NCBI GenBank assembly: GCA_022578605.1
Contig: MU394059.1
Coordinates: 186,001 to 250,000 of the forward strand
Direction of reading: 5' to 3'
Source of the DNA: Camillea tinctor
Lineage: Eukaryota; Ascomycota; Sordariomycetes; Xylariales; Xylariaceae
Length of the DNA stretch: 64,000 bases
Each line of letters opens with the position of its first letter. The stretch's first letter is position 1. Positions 31,051 through 42,172 of the stretch are shown here, piece after piece. A model generated the notes under the pieces. The model was given only the letters and a program-made list of their open reading frames with translations. It was not told where the DNA came from and searched no databases. Position numbers and translations under genes: made by a program.

Positions 31051-31468
31051 AAGTGATAGCTTACAACCTAACAGACGATATATGTACAAGGGATAGAAAG
31101 CTACTGAGGATGTAAGTACCTAAGCTGCTGAAGTATGTACATATGTAGTAACCTCTGGGGAAGGGGCCCAGTTTAAATTGCTAGTGCTTCTCTAAAAACG
31201 ATTATCGATAAGCTGGGCGACCACTAAGAAGTCCAGTTCCAGTCTCGAATTCCTTTATTAATTCCCATCTCATGTTGAAGACTTCAAGTATTTCAGTCCA
31301 TATGAGGCTTTTCAGACTTACACGAGAATACGTTTTATTCTGTCTGTTCCTTGAAGATCTCTTTTTCTCTCCTTGGAGCTAGCTAGAATTTTATTTTATT
31401 TTATTTTATAATATTCCGTTTGGGAATATATTTATATATTGAACCACCTGCGACAGGATATAGAATGC
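31051..31468. other. Divergent promoter region, Rho-like GTPase / PUS3
   Basis: 418 bp between divergent starts. It contains GTACCTAAGC-type words and a TTTTA pentamer run at 31389-31410 just upstream of PUS3. Confidence 0.6.
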
Positions 31469-33310
31469 ATGAGGTTGATCCGTAGTTCACATTACAATCG
31501 GCCCCTCCAAAGGTTGACGGCTTCTATCTATCGCCAAATCGCCCCACGCAGATTTTATGCTGCTGCTCATTCTCCGAGACCGGGAAATTTATTAGCAACA
31601 ACCAACATGGAAGTGGCGCCAGATTACAACCGATGGACTAAGGAAGCCCTCATCCAACGAGTACACGAGTTAGAGGCGAAAGCTCTCACGCAGGGCTCTA
31701 CAGATGCCACGGCTGCCCCTGAAGGAAGTAGTAATTCCATGCCACAGAAGAAAAAGCCTAGACGTGCTATAGATCCTTCAAAATATTCTACGAGGCTCAT
31801 CGCCTTGAAGCTTGCTTATCTGGGCAAGAATTATGGTGGCTTCGAGTACCAGGCTAGCACCAAAGAGCCAGCGATCGAGGAAGAGCTCTGGAAAGCGCTG
31901 GTGAAAGCCTGCCTCATATTCCCCGAAAAGCCGGAGGAAGTGCGCTTCGAGGAGTGGGAGTACTCGAAGTGTGGACGCACAGATCGGGGAGTCAGTGCTT
32001 TCGGTCAGGTCATCGCCATCAGAGTAAGAAGTAATCGGCCTCTGCCCAAGGAACCAACAAAGACACCATTAGGGGATGACACCATGACAAAAAATGAACA
32101 CCTAGAGGGAGCCCAGGATGACCTTACTACCACAGCGGAATCAACCGGGGAGACTGCCGAGGAGCCTGCCGAGGAGCGCGAATTCGATGACTTCGTCGAC
32201 GAACTTCCATATCCCAAGATCCTAAACAAGCTCCTACCGCCCGACATCCGGATCCTAGCCTGGTGCCCGACGACGCCCGCCGGGTTCTCGGCGCGCCACC
32301 ACTGCCGCGAGCGGCAGTACCGGTACTTCTTCACGCAGCCGGCGTACTCGCCCTTCCCGACGAGCCTCACCCACCCGGCGCGGCGCAACGACAAGGTGCG
32401 GGACGGCTGGCTGGACCTGGACGCCATGCGCACGGCGGCCAAGAAGTTCGAGGGCCTGCACGACTTCCGCAACTTCTGCAAGGTCGACCCCAGCAAGGGC
32501 ATCACCAACTTCGACCGGCGCATCTTCGAGGCCGACGTGGTCGAGGTGCCCGGCGCCGCGTCCGCGCTGCCGCACCTAGCGGGCGCGGACTTCGGGAGCC
32601 CCTTCGCGGACGGGCAGAAGGAGGTCTACCCGAGGGTGTACTACCTGCACGTGCGCGGCTCGGCCTTCCTGTGGCACCAGATCCGCTGCATGGTCGCGGT
32701 GCTGTTCATGGTGGGGCAGGGCCTGGAGGAGCCGTCCATCGTCGACCGGCTGCTGGACGTGGAGGCCGAGCCGCGGCGGCCCAACTACACGCTCGCGAGC
32801 GAGACGCCGCTGGTGCTGTGGGACTGCATCTTCCCGGCGCTGCCAGCGGGCGACGACGGCTACGGCGACAACGGCGGGCGCAGGATGGTCGACGCGATGG
32901 AGTGGGTGTACCAGGGGGAGGAGAACCCGCTGCACCGGCACGGGCCCTCGGGGCTCGTCGACGAGATGTGGGCGTCCTGGCGCGAGCGCAAGATGGACGA
33001 GCTGCTCGCGGGCCAGCTGCTGGGGCTCATGGCTTCGCAGGCGGATATCACCCTGCGGCGCGACCGCCGCGCGCCGCTGCATGCCCCGCCGAACCAGCGC
33101 GTGTTCGAGGGTGCGAACCGCGAGCGCGCCGCGGGGAAGTACCAGCCCGTGCTGCAGAAGGTGCGGCTGGCCTCGCCCGAGGAGGTGTACGATAAGGAGG
33201 CGCGGAAGAAGGGATATGCGAGCGCGGCGGAGATGAGGGAGGTGTTTGCGGCGAGGAGGAGGGCGAGGGATGAGGAGGCTGCGGCGGCGGAAGCAGAGAA
33301 GGGAGAATAG
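31469..33310 (+). CDS. DEG1: tRNA pseudouridine(38/39) synthase, PUS3/DEG1 family
   Basis: Intronless, 613 residues from the ATG at 31469 (567 from the in-frame ATG at 31607). The TruA-family catalytic motif CGRTDRGVSAFGQV holds the nucleophile Asp172 (31469 numbering). Other conserved blocks are LKLAYLGKNYGGFEYQ, ARHHCRERQYRYFF, GLHDFRNFCKVD and HVRGSAFLWHQIRCM. The enzyme makes pseudouridine at tRNA positions 38 and 39. The first 46 residues (MRLIRSSHYNRPLQR... FYAAA) are Arg-rich with no acidic residue, like a mitochondrial presequence, while the 31607 start would give a cytosolic/nuclear form. An acidic insert (about 215-245) and a C-terminal extension of about 150 residues are longer than in yeast Deg1. 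From about 32240 the coding sequence becomes very GC-rich, unlike the first third. Confidence 0.95.
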   Translation: MRLIRSSHYNRPLQRLTASIYRQIAPRRFYAAAHSPRPGNLLATTNMEVAPDYNRWTKEALIQRVHELEAKALTQGSTDATAAPEGSSNSMPQKKKPRRAIDPSKYSTRLIALKLAYLGKNYGGFEYQASTKEPAIEEELWKALVKACLIFPEKPEEVRFEEWEYSKCGRTDRGVSAFGQVIAIRVRSNRPLPKEPTKTPLGDDTMTKNEHLEGAQDDLTTTAESTGETAEEPAEEREFDDFVDELPYPKILNKLLPPDIRILAWCPTTPAGFSARHHCRERQYRYFFTQPAYSPFPTSLTHPARRNDKVRDGWLDLDAMRTAAKKFEGLHDFRNFCKVDPSKGITNFDRRIFEADVVEVPGAASALPHLAGADFGSPFADGQKEVYPRVYYLHVRGSAFLWHQIRCMVAVLFMVGQGLEEPSIVDRLLDVEAEPRRPNYTLASETPLVLWDCIFPALPAGDDGYGDNGGRRMVDAMEWVYQGEENPLHRHGPSGLVDEMWASWRERKMDELLAGQLLGLMASQADITLRRDRRAPLHAPPNQRVFEGANRERAAGKYQPVLQKVRLASPEEVYDKEARKKGYASAAEMREVFAARRRARDEEAAAAEAEKGE

Positions 33311-33607
33311 AGAAAAAAAAGTTAAATATACAACGAGTTCGAGACATGGGTTTCTCTTGAACACGATATTCCGAAACTGTGTTTTTGGAATATTCTATGC
33401 AAACGCTTGTATACATACGTGTGTGTATGAATTTGCTATACCTGTATAGTCCATGCATGCGCCGGCCCTCGGGGGTATCAATATTCTTTTATATAGAGGC
33501 CCGTTTTCCCATCCGTGAAGCCCAGTCCCCAAAGAACGCCGCCCTATTAATTATCATAGTCCCATCCCCCATCCCCCCTTTTTCTCCCTACACCCTCTCT
33601 CTAACAC

Positions 33608-34282
33608 TCAACACCTCCAGCCTCCCTCAATCCCCCTCCCCCCTCCTTCTCCCTCCCACCCCCTCTTCCCCTCCTCATACAAGCACTCCCTCACCCCCCT
33701 CCACACCCTCTCCACGATGCGCGCCCCCGGCAGCAGCCGCGGGAACACCACCACCACGTCGTCCTCGCCGTCCACCACCACGACAAGGTACGTGCGCACC
33801 TCGAAGCCGCGGAACGCCTCGTTGACGAGCACGTCGCGGATCTTGCCCGTGGGGATGAAGCGCCCGCCCGACGTCTGCACGCCCAGCCCGCGCAGCACCA
33901 GCAGCGACTCGGCGTCGTGCACCCGCGCCCTGGCCAGCGCGTACAGCGCCCCCGCGCACGCCGGCGCGAGGGCGTACCCGGGTATGTGGGCGAGCAGGTA
34001 GGACGCGAGACGGGCGGGCGGGGACGGCGAGGTGAGGGCGTGGTGCAGGTGTGCGAGGAGGAGGGATAGCGGGGAGGAGGACGAGGGCGGGGAGGAGCGC
34101 GAGGCCCACAGCGTGTACAGGATCAGCACGAGCTGCAGGCTGAGGACCGTGCGCAGGAGCGTGATGCTTAGGAGCAGCATGCGCAGCGAGGGGGTCAGCG
34201 GCGGCAGCGTGGAGACGGTGAACTCGGCGGTGGTGGGCGAGGGGCGGCGGATGCGCAGGTAGGGGGTTGTGGTTAACCTCAT
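33608..34282 (-). CDS. GPI15: PIG-H/Gpi15, GPI-GlcNAc transferase subunit
   Basis: 224 residues from the ATG at 34282. The frame is open 75 codons further upstream, but that stretch is His/Thr-rich and leader-like. After a short N-terminus there is a hydrophobic hairpin-like segment (about 33-60, LLLSITLLRTVLSLQLVLIL). The PIG-H domain follows: ESLLVLRGLGVQ (125-136), then GKIRDVLVNEAF (146-157), a block diagnostic of this family, and a VVFPRLLPG stretch. PIG-H works with PIG-A in the ER membrane in the first step of GPI-anchor synthesis, transferring GlcNAc to phosphatidylinositol. It converges with PUS3 (297 bp between stops). Coding sequence is GC-rich. Confidence 0.9.
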   Translation of the reverse strand: MRLTTTPYLRIRRPSPTTAEFTVSTLPPLTPSLRMLLLSITLLRTVLSLQLVLILYTLWASRSSPPSSSSPLSLLLAHLHHALTSPSPPARLASYLLAHIPGYALAPACAGALYALARARVHDAESLLVLRGLGVQTSGGRFIPTGKIRDVLVNEAFRGFEVRTYLVVVVDGEDDVVVVFPRLLPGARIVERVWRGVRECLYEEGKRGWEGEGGGRGIEGGWRC

Positions 34283-36721
34283 GGTTGTTGTTGTTATTGG
34301 GTAGTGGTAGAAGGACTCGTGCTGGCGAGGGCGGTGTTGGTGATTATCGTCGCTCGTCGTTGTTCTCGTTCTCGTTTGTGGTGGTGTAAGTGGATGGACA
34401 TGGACAGAAAGACAAGCAAAAGCAATTTCATCGATGTAGTGAGATAATGGGATGAAACATGTTGTGTGTGAGAGAGAAGCTGGAGAGGAAGATACAAAAG
34501 TAGTCAAGGTAGAATTGGTGGGTATAGCTTCAAGGAAGTTGTTGAAGCTGAGGTGAATGAGTTGAAGCTTCGAAGCTCCTATTGAATAGGTGATACGTAG
34601 CTAGCAGCGTAGTACATAGTTACTTACAGAGGTACTTACAGGGAGGCAGAGTGCTAATGCATAAGGTTAGGTACACTAGGCCTCGATCCTCCAATAAGCT
34701 GCGAGAGGGTCTAGTTTTACCGGAGCTCACCCGTCAAGTCCCTTATAAACCCAAATAACAACCTGAATCTTTCGACTGTAATGGTCATGTGGGTAGAAGG
34801 CGCTTGTCATTCTCATTCCGCTACTCCCAAATCCATAAGAACCCCCGGTGCCGCGCCCAGCGCAAATGTCGCGGTGGCCGCCCATCCACTTGGGTAACCA
34901 GTGATTGCTTGGGCGGCCCTAGGAAATGGAGGGTACACTTCAGGGAGGCTTCACTCTGCAGAGAACCTCCCCCGTCGCATGGTGTGCTGGATAACGTCTG
35001 GCCCGGGGTCTTGGGATAGTGGTTTGAGATGGAGATTGTCAACTCCGTTTTTCTTTTTTTAATTTTTTTAACATTTGCATCAATTAATTCAACTATAAGG
35101 ATCACGACCCTGTATTTTGCAAGGCGTTAAAATTCCCTTTTAATGCTCTTTCGAACCCGAGTTCTCTTGCGTATGAGATGATACTCAACGTTTACATCCG
35201 CTGTAGCGCCCCCTTAAAACATGCACTAGGCCAACTCCATTGGCGCTCTATGTGCCTCTACTTTCTCTCCTGCCTACAACACAGCATTTACATGTGCACG
35301 TTGGATATTGAATATAAAATGCTAGTACCAATGCAATTAACTATGAAAAAAAAAAAAATACCAAAACTAACTATGAGCTACAATCAAGATAGACACCAAA
35401 AGGTCTCAAATCTAAAGCAGTAAAAAGTGAAGAATGAAAGAGGTATGAATCCAGCTACCAGCCACAGAAAATCGATGCCGTGAGGCAAACACCACTCTGT
35501 TTTTCCCGTCATCATAAGAAGTTTTTGTTAGTCCTTTTTTGTTGTTGTCGTTGTCGTTATATAGTGTTATTTTCCCGCCCTGCTCTTCCCCCCTTTTCCC
35601 TCCCTACCTCCAGATGTGTATCCCGGTTCTGCTGAATTAGACTTCTTCTTCGGAGGGGCGTGAGAGGAGAGGTTTTCCTCAACAACCAGATGGTTATATA
35701 ATCATCATAGCGGACTTTATAAAAAAACCGAAGTAAAGAGACTGAATGAATAGATAGGTATAAAAAGAAAAGAAAAATAAAGAGTCCATGTTTTCATTCC
35801 ATTCTGTACAGCAAAACTTCTTGGTTTACTCGCTGTCTCGCTCATCATCTTGGACATCCCCCTCATCCTCCTCCCCTAGCCGTGTGGCCTTGCCTTTTCC
35901 CTTATTTTCCATGTCGTGAATTTTGGTTCTTGGTGTGGTTTCATCGTACTTAAAAGAATATATATGGTGCCTATAAAAAGAGTTGCCTTGTAAGGTAAAG
36001 AATTGATATTTTTTGTGCTGTATTTTTCTTCCCTTTTTCTCTTCTCTCTCCCTGTGTATAGTTGCTCACCCCTTCCCCACCACTCGGTCATGAATCATGA
36101 TGCAAAAGATGGCAATAACTGATTTTTGCTAGAGACGGAGTCTACCCAAGTAAGTTCCAGGTAATAGAAGAAATAATAGTAAGATGGAACATGAGTAATA
36201 AAAAAAGAATCGGGTATCGTGATAAAAACCCCATCTCCCCATGGTAGAGAGTCAAAAGAAGAAGTAAATAAATAGTTAATAGGATACAAGGCATTTTTTG
36301 GAAGAAGCGAAGTTTGGTCGGCCGTTAAAATATATCTTTCCCCTTCCTTACAAGAGGTGGGTAAGATGAGTTCTGTCGTTCGTAATAATATAACATCCCC
36401 TTAGTTCATCATTCCCAACTACAGAAAGTAAAAAGGGGGCGGGGTTACGCGTCTGCCTTCCCCCCTAAGAAAGACTCGCGAAAGTCAAACAGAAGAAGTG
36501 GTATCAAATGGAGAAGAGAGGAAAAAGGAATAGAGTAAGAAGAGAACAAAAACGCCGGCCATGCGATTTCATATCGAAGAGAAAGGTAAGAAGATGATGA
36601 CGTGTCGTATATAATTATATGTAAAGAGGCTCGGTTATATAGAAGCGTGGAGTATCGAAAAAGTCCGTAGCAAGGAGAGTCAAGAAAATAAGCAACAGGG
36701 AGGAGGGAAATAACGCTCAAA
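34283..36721. other. Intergenic region between PIG-H and the WD40 scaffold gene
   Basis: 2.4 kb with poly-T and poly-A runs (35041-35065 and 35345-35357) and short GT- and AG-rich stretches. The part next to 36722 should hold the 3' untranslated region of the WD40 gene. No gene is supportable. Confidence 0.5.
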
Positions 36722-39700
36722 TCAGATCATCTCGCTCTGGTGCAGTCCGCTCCCGACCCCCTGCTGCTGCTGCTGGTACGCGGCCTTCACCTCTCGCGGG
36801 TGGCGCTCGACGTGCATCTGCTGGCTCGCGGCGGCGGCGGCCACGGCCTGGGCGTTGTAGCTCACGGGCGGCTGCACGCTCTCGTACGGCGACGACGTCT
36901 CGGGGGACTTGGTACGGCCTCCTAGGACGGATCCCGTGCGCCCGCGGCTCGCGGACCGCATCCGCTCCGTGGCGCGGCTGAACCGGCCCGCGATGCTGTT
37001 GTCCGTGTTGCTGCGTCCGCGGCTGTGGCCGTTGCGCGAGGAGGGCGGGGCCGGGGGCGCGATGATGGGCACGGTGGCCTCGTGCATGGGTGCTACGGCG
37101 GGCGCCTGGCTCTGGTCCTCCTCGTCCATGACGATCTCGATGGAGCCGGGGCTGTGGAGTCCGTTGAACATGCTCGGGCGAGCGCCGGGGAGAGGGGCCG
37201 GAGGAGGGGGTGGTGGCGTGGCCAGGTGTTGGAGCTCCTTTAGAACGGGAGGCGGGGGAGGCGGAGGCGGGATTTGGTCGTCGCGGGATGGTCGTCTGGA
37301 GTGCCGGCCAGCACCGAGGATCTCGTCGATACCGCGCATGCCGGACGTAGCATCTACGCTCATCTTCCGAGTCGAAAGCGAACCCCTGCGGGGTGGTTGG
37401 TTGCCGGCTTGCATTCCCTGCTGGAAGCCGGAGTGGGTAGGTAGACCAGCAGTGGGAATAGCTGGGGGTTCCTCGGGGATGGGAGCGGACATGCATCTTG
37501 GGATGTTTGGCCGTGCAGGGGGCGAGTAGACGGTCGAGGGGAGCAGAGTCAAGGGTGACTCCTTCTCAGGCGACTTCGTGGGCGAGTTGTTAGCAGGTAG
37601 CTTATCGGGCGATGGTTGAGCAGAATTTGCCGGGGATGACCTGTGAGAAGTCGGGACGGGGGGCACAGCGGGCTTTGCCCTGTTATCGGTCTGGAACTGG
37701 AGTCGCATCGCCTTTGGGGTAGCCGGAAGACCGATTGCTGGAGCATTCGGGCTGCGCATGTTAGACGTTCTCCTAGTCGGATCGGCAGTCTGACTCCTGG
37801 GGGGAAGTTCCTTAGGGCTCATGTATGTTGTCTGGGGCAGCTCGAAGGCACTTGGAGGACGAGAGGCAATAGGTGAAAGCTCATCCGGGTGAGGGATCGG
37901 AGGTGCTGAGGGACGGCGGGCTAGGGACTTGCGTCGTTCCTCAAGTTCTCGGGCTGCAGCCTCCTTCTTGAGTTGTCTCTCTAACGAGATCTGCTTAAGG
38001 TCACCTGCGCGTGTAGGGGTATACTGTAGTGGTTGCAGCTGCTGTTGGATTTGCGGCCGCTCGACCTGTTGCTGGGCTGGCACGGGAGGCTCTTGGTCAC
38101 CAGGGGTTCTATTCTTTCTACGCCGACTTTCGGATCGATCCCGAACTCGCGAGACAGCGGGCGATGAAGGGTCTCTTTGACTAGCACTGCGGTTGTGTCT
38201 ATTCCGAAACTGCTCCTTGGCTTCTATGGCAGCCCGGTAATCCTCATCGTCATCTGAGGTGTAGAACTTCATTTGGTTTGACATGGGCAATGGTGACGAA
38301 GGAGATCTTGTGATGGAACCATCTCCGCGACTGTCGCTGCGGCCTCGAAGTTCCAACGCTGCCGGCTTTCGTTCACGGCTCTTTTGACGACTGGCACGGC
38401 TTGAAGGGCGACTTGCCAAACGAACACTCATTGGCGAGGACCGGCGAATCTGGCTAGACTTGCGGACGGTAGAAGGGTCACGGGAGTCAAGGTTGATAGG
38501 CACCACGATGTTGCCATCTACGTCTTCTTCCATCTGTCTGGGGGTACTCAGATTGATAAGATCTTCGGGCGACATAGGAATCGGCGAGGTTGGTGAACGC
38601 TTAGCCGGCTTTGGCGTCCAGTTGCGAGTTACGCCGCGACCTCTGTCTTCAGAGCTCTCACGCGCAGCAGCCTTGCGGGATCGGCTGTTCTCACGGCTAC
38701 GAGCTTGTCGTTCTTCATGGCGCTGGCGGCTTCTCTCCCGGCTGCGTTGTTTCTTGGAGTAATGTTGCGCAGTGTCCAAGCTATGTATATAGTCATCCAA
38801 GCCTCGACCTCCAGCAACAGCAGCAGCATGTTGCCGGTAGCTTCGTCCCGCGCTCGAGTTAGATGTAACAGAACTAGCGACGGAGGCCGGTCCACGGCGC
38901 CGACTAGGCCAATGGAAGCGAGTCGATGAGGCAACCGACTGCTCCGGAGATGTCACGTCGCTGTTCATCGCAGCGTCAAGAGAGCTCAGTTTCAGTTGCA
39001 TCCCCTCAGGCTTTCGCTCACGGGCACCGTTCCGGCTTTGACGACCTTGTTGCATTAAGGCCTGCAGCGACTCAGGCGACGGAGAAAGCGGAGGCGCCTC
39101 CTTGCGGCGGTGGTCATCCCTCATCATCATGGGACTAGCTGTGGCGGCTCTTGGAACCATTAAACCTGCAGAATACTGCTCACCAGAGTCATTACGTGAA
39201 TGGTGTGTCCTCGCTCGAACTGAGTCAGGTATCGCATCGGTTGGAGGAGTAGGCAGGTTTGCTCCCTTCAGCAGGTCACGAGGGTTTGCATCACCGGGGA
39301 TCTCTCCGATTGAAGGCAATCGCTGTCGGCCAAATCCACCTGGTGTAGTGGGCTTTGCAGAAGAGGGCGTGTTAAAGGCACTTCTTTGCGAAGGACGCAT
39401 GAAAGCCGTTCTGGGATCTTGACCTCCAGGAGAGACGGCGGATTCAGCAATAGGGGTCACACCGGCTGCGATAGGAGTCTGTCCGTCGTCGCCAGCGGCA
39501 AAGAACTTCGACTTCTTTCCCGAGTCACCAAATGTAGTGATGAGCTTTAGGGCTGATGTCTTTGCTACACTTCGCTGAGGTCCAAGGTTCAGTCCAGGAG
39601 GAGAGAGCGGTGGGCTCAAAATTTCGGGTATGCTCTGGTTCATGCTCTGGTTCAAGCTCTGGAAAGTTAGTTGAGCAGCTGAGGGCGAAGTCCATGGCTC

Positions 39701-42172
39701 AGTCGATTCAAGGCCCGTACAAGCAAAGCTATTCGGACATGTTAGCTACGGGTGATAGAATAATAGTCGAAGTAGGGGGGACACGTACCATCGGATTGCC
39801 AGCCCTTGTTGGCCATGCTGGACAGCAAAATCTCCCCATTTCTTAATGATCTGAGCTTGTCTTTCCCATACGCTAGGGAAGAATAAGCAGAGCAAGATGA
39901 GTGCCTCCAAGTATTTCTTGTGCGAAACGTAAATCTCTATCGCATCATTGTGGTCGCCCATTCCGATCATAATAGTGGCTGCCGCGTGCACATCGCCGTT
40001 TTCGAGAAGACGCTGAACGTAAGCACGGCCGAGCTTGTGTTGAGATGCCTGGCCACCAATACCGCTGAGAGCCAACAACATCCAGTCAGACGAGGTCATG
40101 TTCTCGGAAGTCGCAGTCATCACATCAGAGTCAATGTCTCCCAGCCACTTGGCCAACAGAATCCGGTTGGCGGAGCCACTGGGATGGCGCAGCATCTCGT
40201 CTCGGACAAGGTCCTCAACATCCTTATTCCAACCAAAGATAATGCTTAGCATTTGCCGTCGTAAATCGTCATTAGTCAACTGCGTCTGGTCTCCAAGCGG
40301 AGCCCGCTTGTAGGGGATGTCATGAAGACGGCTCCTAGTAAATTTGAATAGGTCATTGACCCTAGCCTCATCAGGGCTGGGTAGAACCTCATTACGAAGG
40401 CGGGAAGGCCGATGCCGAGATCGAGATGACGATGTTACAGAAGCGGAACTGACACTACTGAGAGAGTAAGCATCTTTATCGCCATAAGGCGGTGCAACTG
40501 AGGATCTGAGGGAGGATCCAGCAGAGATGTAAGTGTTCTCAGTCATGCCACGCGACATTACCGAGGGCTGATACCGGCCACGGGTACCAGAACCGGTGGA
40601 AGACTTCGAAATGGTTGAGCTCTTAGTCGAAGCCGGGCTTGAGGTCATGTATCTGTCCTGCTCGTATGATTCGGCCACAGAATCCGTTCCACGGACGATT
40701 CTTGCAATGGGTGAGAGGTGATCATCATCGCTTTCCGATATCTCGGCACCAACCGGGATCGAAGAATCCGACTCGGTCCCGATAATCACGACTCCTTGCT
40801 CGGGCTGCTCCTCGATCGAGACCGGGGGTGATGGTGGCAACAGATTTGCAGGGTGCTGTACGTTAGAGACCATTATGGAGGGTGTGTTCAGGTCGAATTG
40901 CTGCACAGTATTGTTGGCGCCAAGAGTAAACAACGTGGCTCCTGGCCCGTACACGGCCAGGCCGCGGACATGCTCGAGGGTCGGGATACTGTCATAGGTC
41001 ACATGTTTGGTGCGAACATCCCATGAAAGGGTCTCGCTATAGGGGTGGATGTTAGACCCAGATATACTAAACTAAGCGCGCGCGTAGGAGGCTATGCGAG
41101 ATCGACTTACCCATCGGAGTACTGGATTATGCGGCCATTTTTCGACCAACCCATCCAGTTGGGACCGTTTTGATAGTTGTCTGTCCGTTTTAGTATGCGT
41201 ACTACTTTAGCAGGATCATCGCTATTATATGATTTTGCCACGCTCCACACCCGGAGGTCGCCATCGTTGGTCTGGACAGCCAACATGTCCGATTTCTGGC
41301 GCGACGATGACGCATGCCAGGCCAGAGTCACAATAGGCGATGGTGCTCTAGAAGTGCTAAGGTTATGCAGGATTGTGAATCGAGGCTGGAGTGTGGCAAC
41401 AAGGAGAGACCCATTTTGGTAGCTTTATGCTGGTTAGCTAGAGTTGCACTTTGAAGCCTAAGTTATGAATTTTGACTACTCACCCGATGGCAAATGTTCT
41501 GCAATCAGCAGCCGGAGCTAAAGCTGTTATAGCAATCTGATCAATTGTCCTTGCTGAAATGTGCTCCGAGGTTGTAGGCTCGAAAAGAATGACATTTCCT
41601 TGCGTATTGCCTAAAGGTAGATGGGATTAGTGAAAAAGACCGTCCAGGGGGGTTATTTCACATTAAGGGGGGAAACTTACCAAATGCAACGTTTCCGTTA
41701 CGCATCCAGGCTGCGCAGGTGAGATTCTCATATGATGCAAATCGAGCTACTTCATCGCCTGTCATCAAGTCCCAAACGATTGCCGTCATATCCACGTCGT
41801 AACTAACAACCAACCTTCCGGCTCCTATCTCGCTTTGTGTATCTACGGCGAGCAGTTGAACCTCCGCAGAATGACGTGAGAAACGCCTCTCGATCGTTAA
41901 GCTATCATGATGTGCAACAACTACCGAATTGCCCTCTAGAGAACTGTCAACTGCCATTATCCTTCGCTTAATATGGAATAGTAGCTGTACTTACGTGCAT
42001 AGAGCAACATAGAAGCCGTAGCAGATGTTGGCTCAAAGTACCTCATCAGTGCGGTTGGTGAAGTAAAGTCCTTGGGTTCAGAAGCCACCACCCCTTTCCT
42101 CGAAGACCGCCCAGCTGAGCTCAAGGAGGCATTGCGATGGCGAGACGCCGGCTGATGACTAGAGGACGACAT
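36722..42172 (-). CDS. Large WD40-solenoid-disordered scaffold protein
   Basis: Six exons on the minus strand, 42172-41995, 41950-41681, 41610-41484, 41422-41111, 41036-39789 and 39728-36722, join in frame to 1,713 residues. All introns are GT-AG, 44-74 bp. Residues about 50-345 form WD40-type blades: SYDVDMTAIVWDL, NGNVAFGNTQGNVILFEP, NDGDLRVWSVAK, DGETLSWDVRT and NTVQQFDL. A Ser-rich linker follows. About 520-720 is an alpha-solenoid with LLENGDVHAAATIMIGMGD and AIEIYVSHKKYLEALILL, reminiscent of Sec31 or Gemin5-type WD40/solenoid proteins. The last thousand residues are disordered, rich in Ser, Arg and Pro, with RS-like repeats and two polyproline tracts at about 1531-1560. It may be a trafficking coat or RNP scaffold; I cannot choose. 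The last part of exon 6 is more GC-rich. Confidence 0.85.

Noticed and set aside
32263..33195. Plus frame of 310 codons rich in Ala/Arg/Gly
   Set aside because: Out-of-phase shadow of PUS3 caused by its very GC-rich codons.
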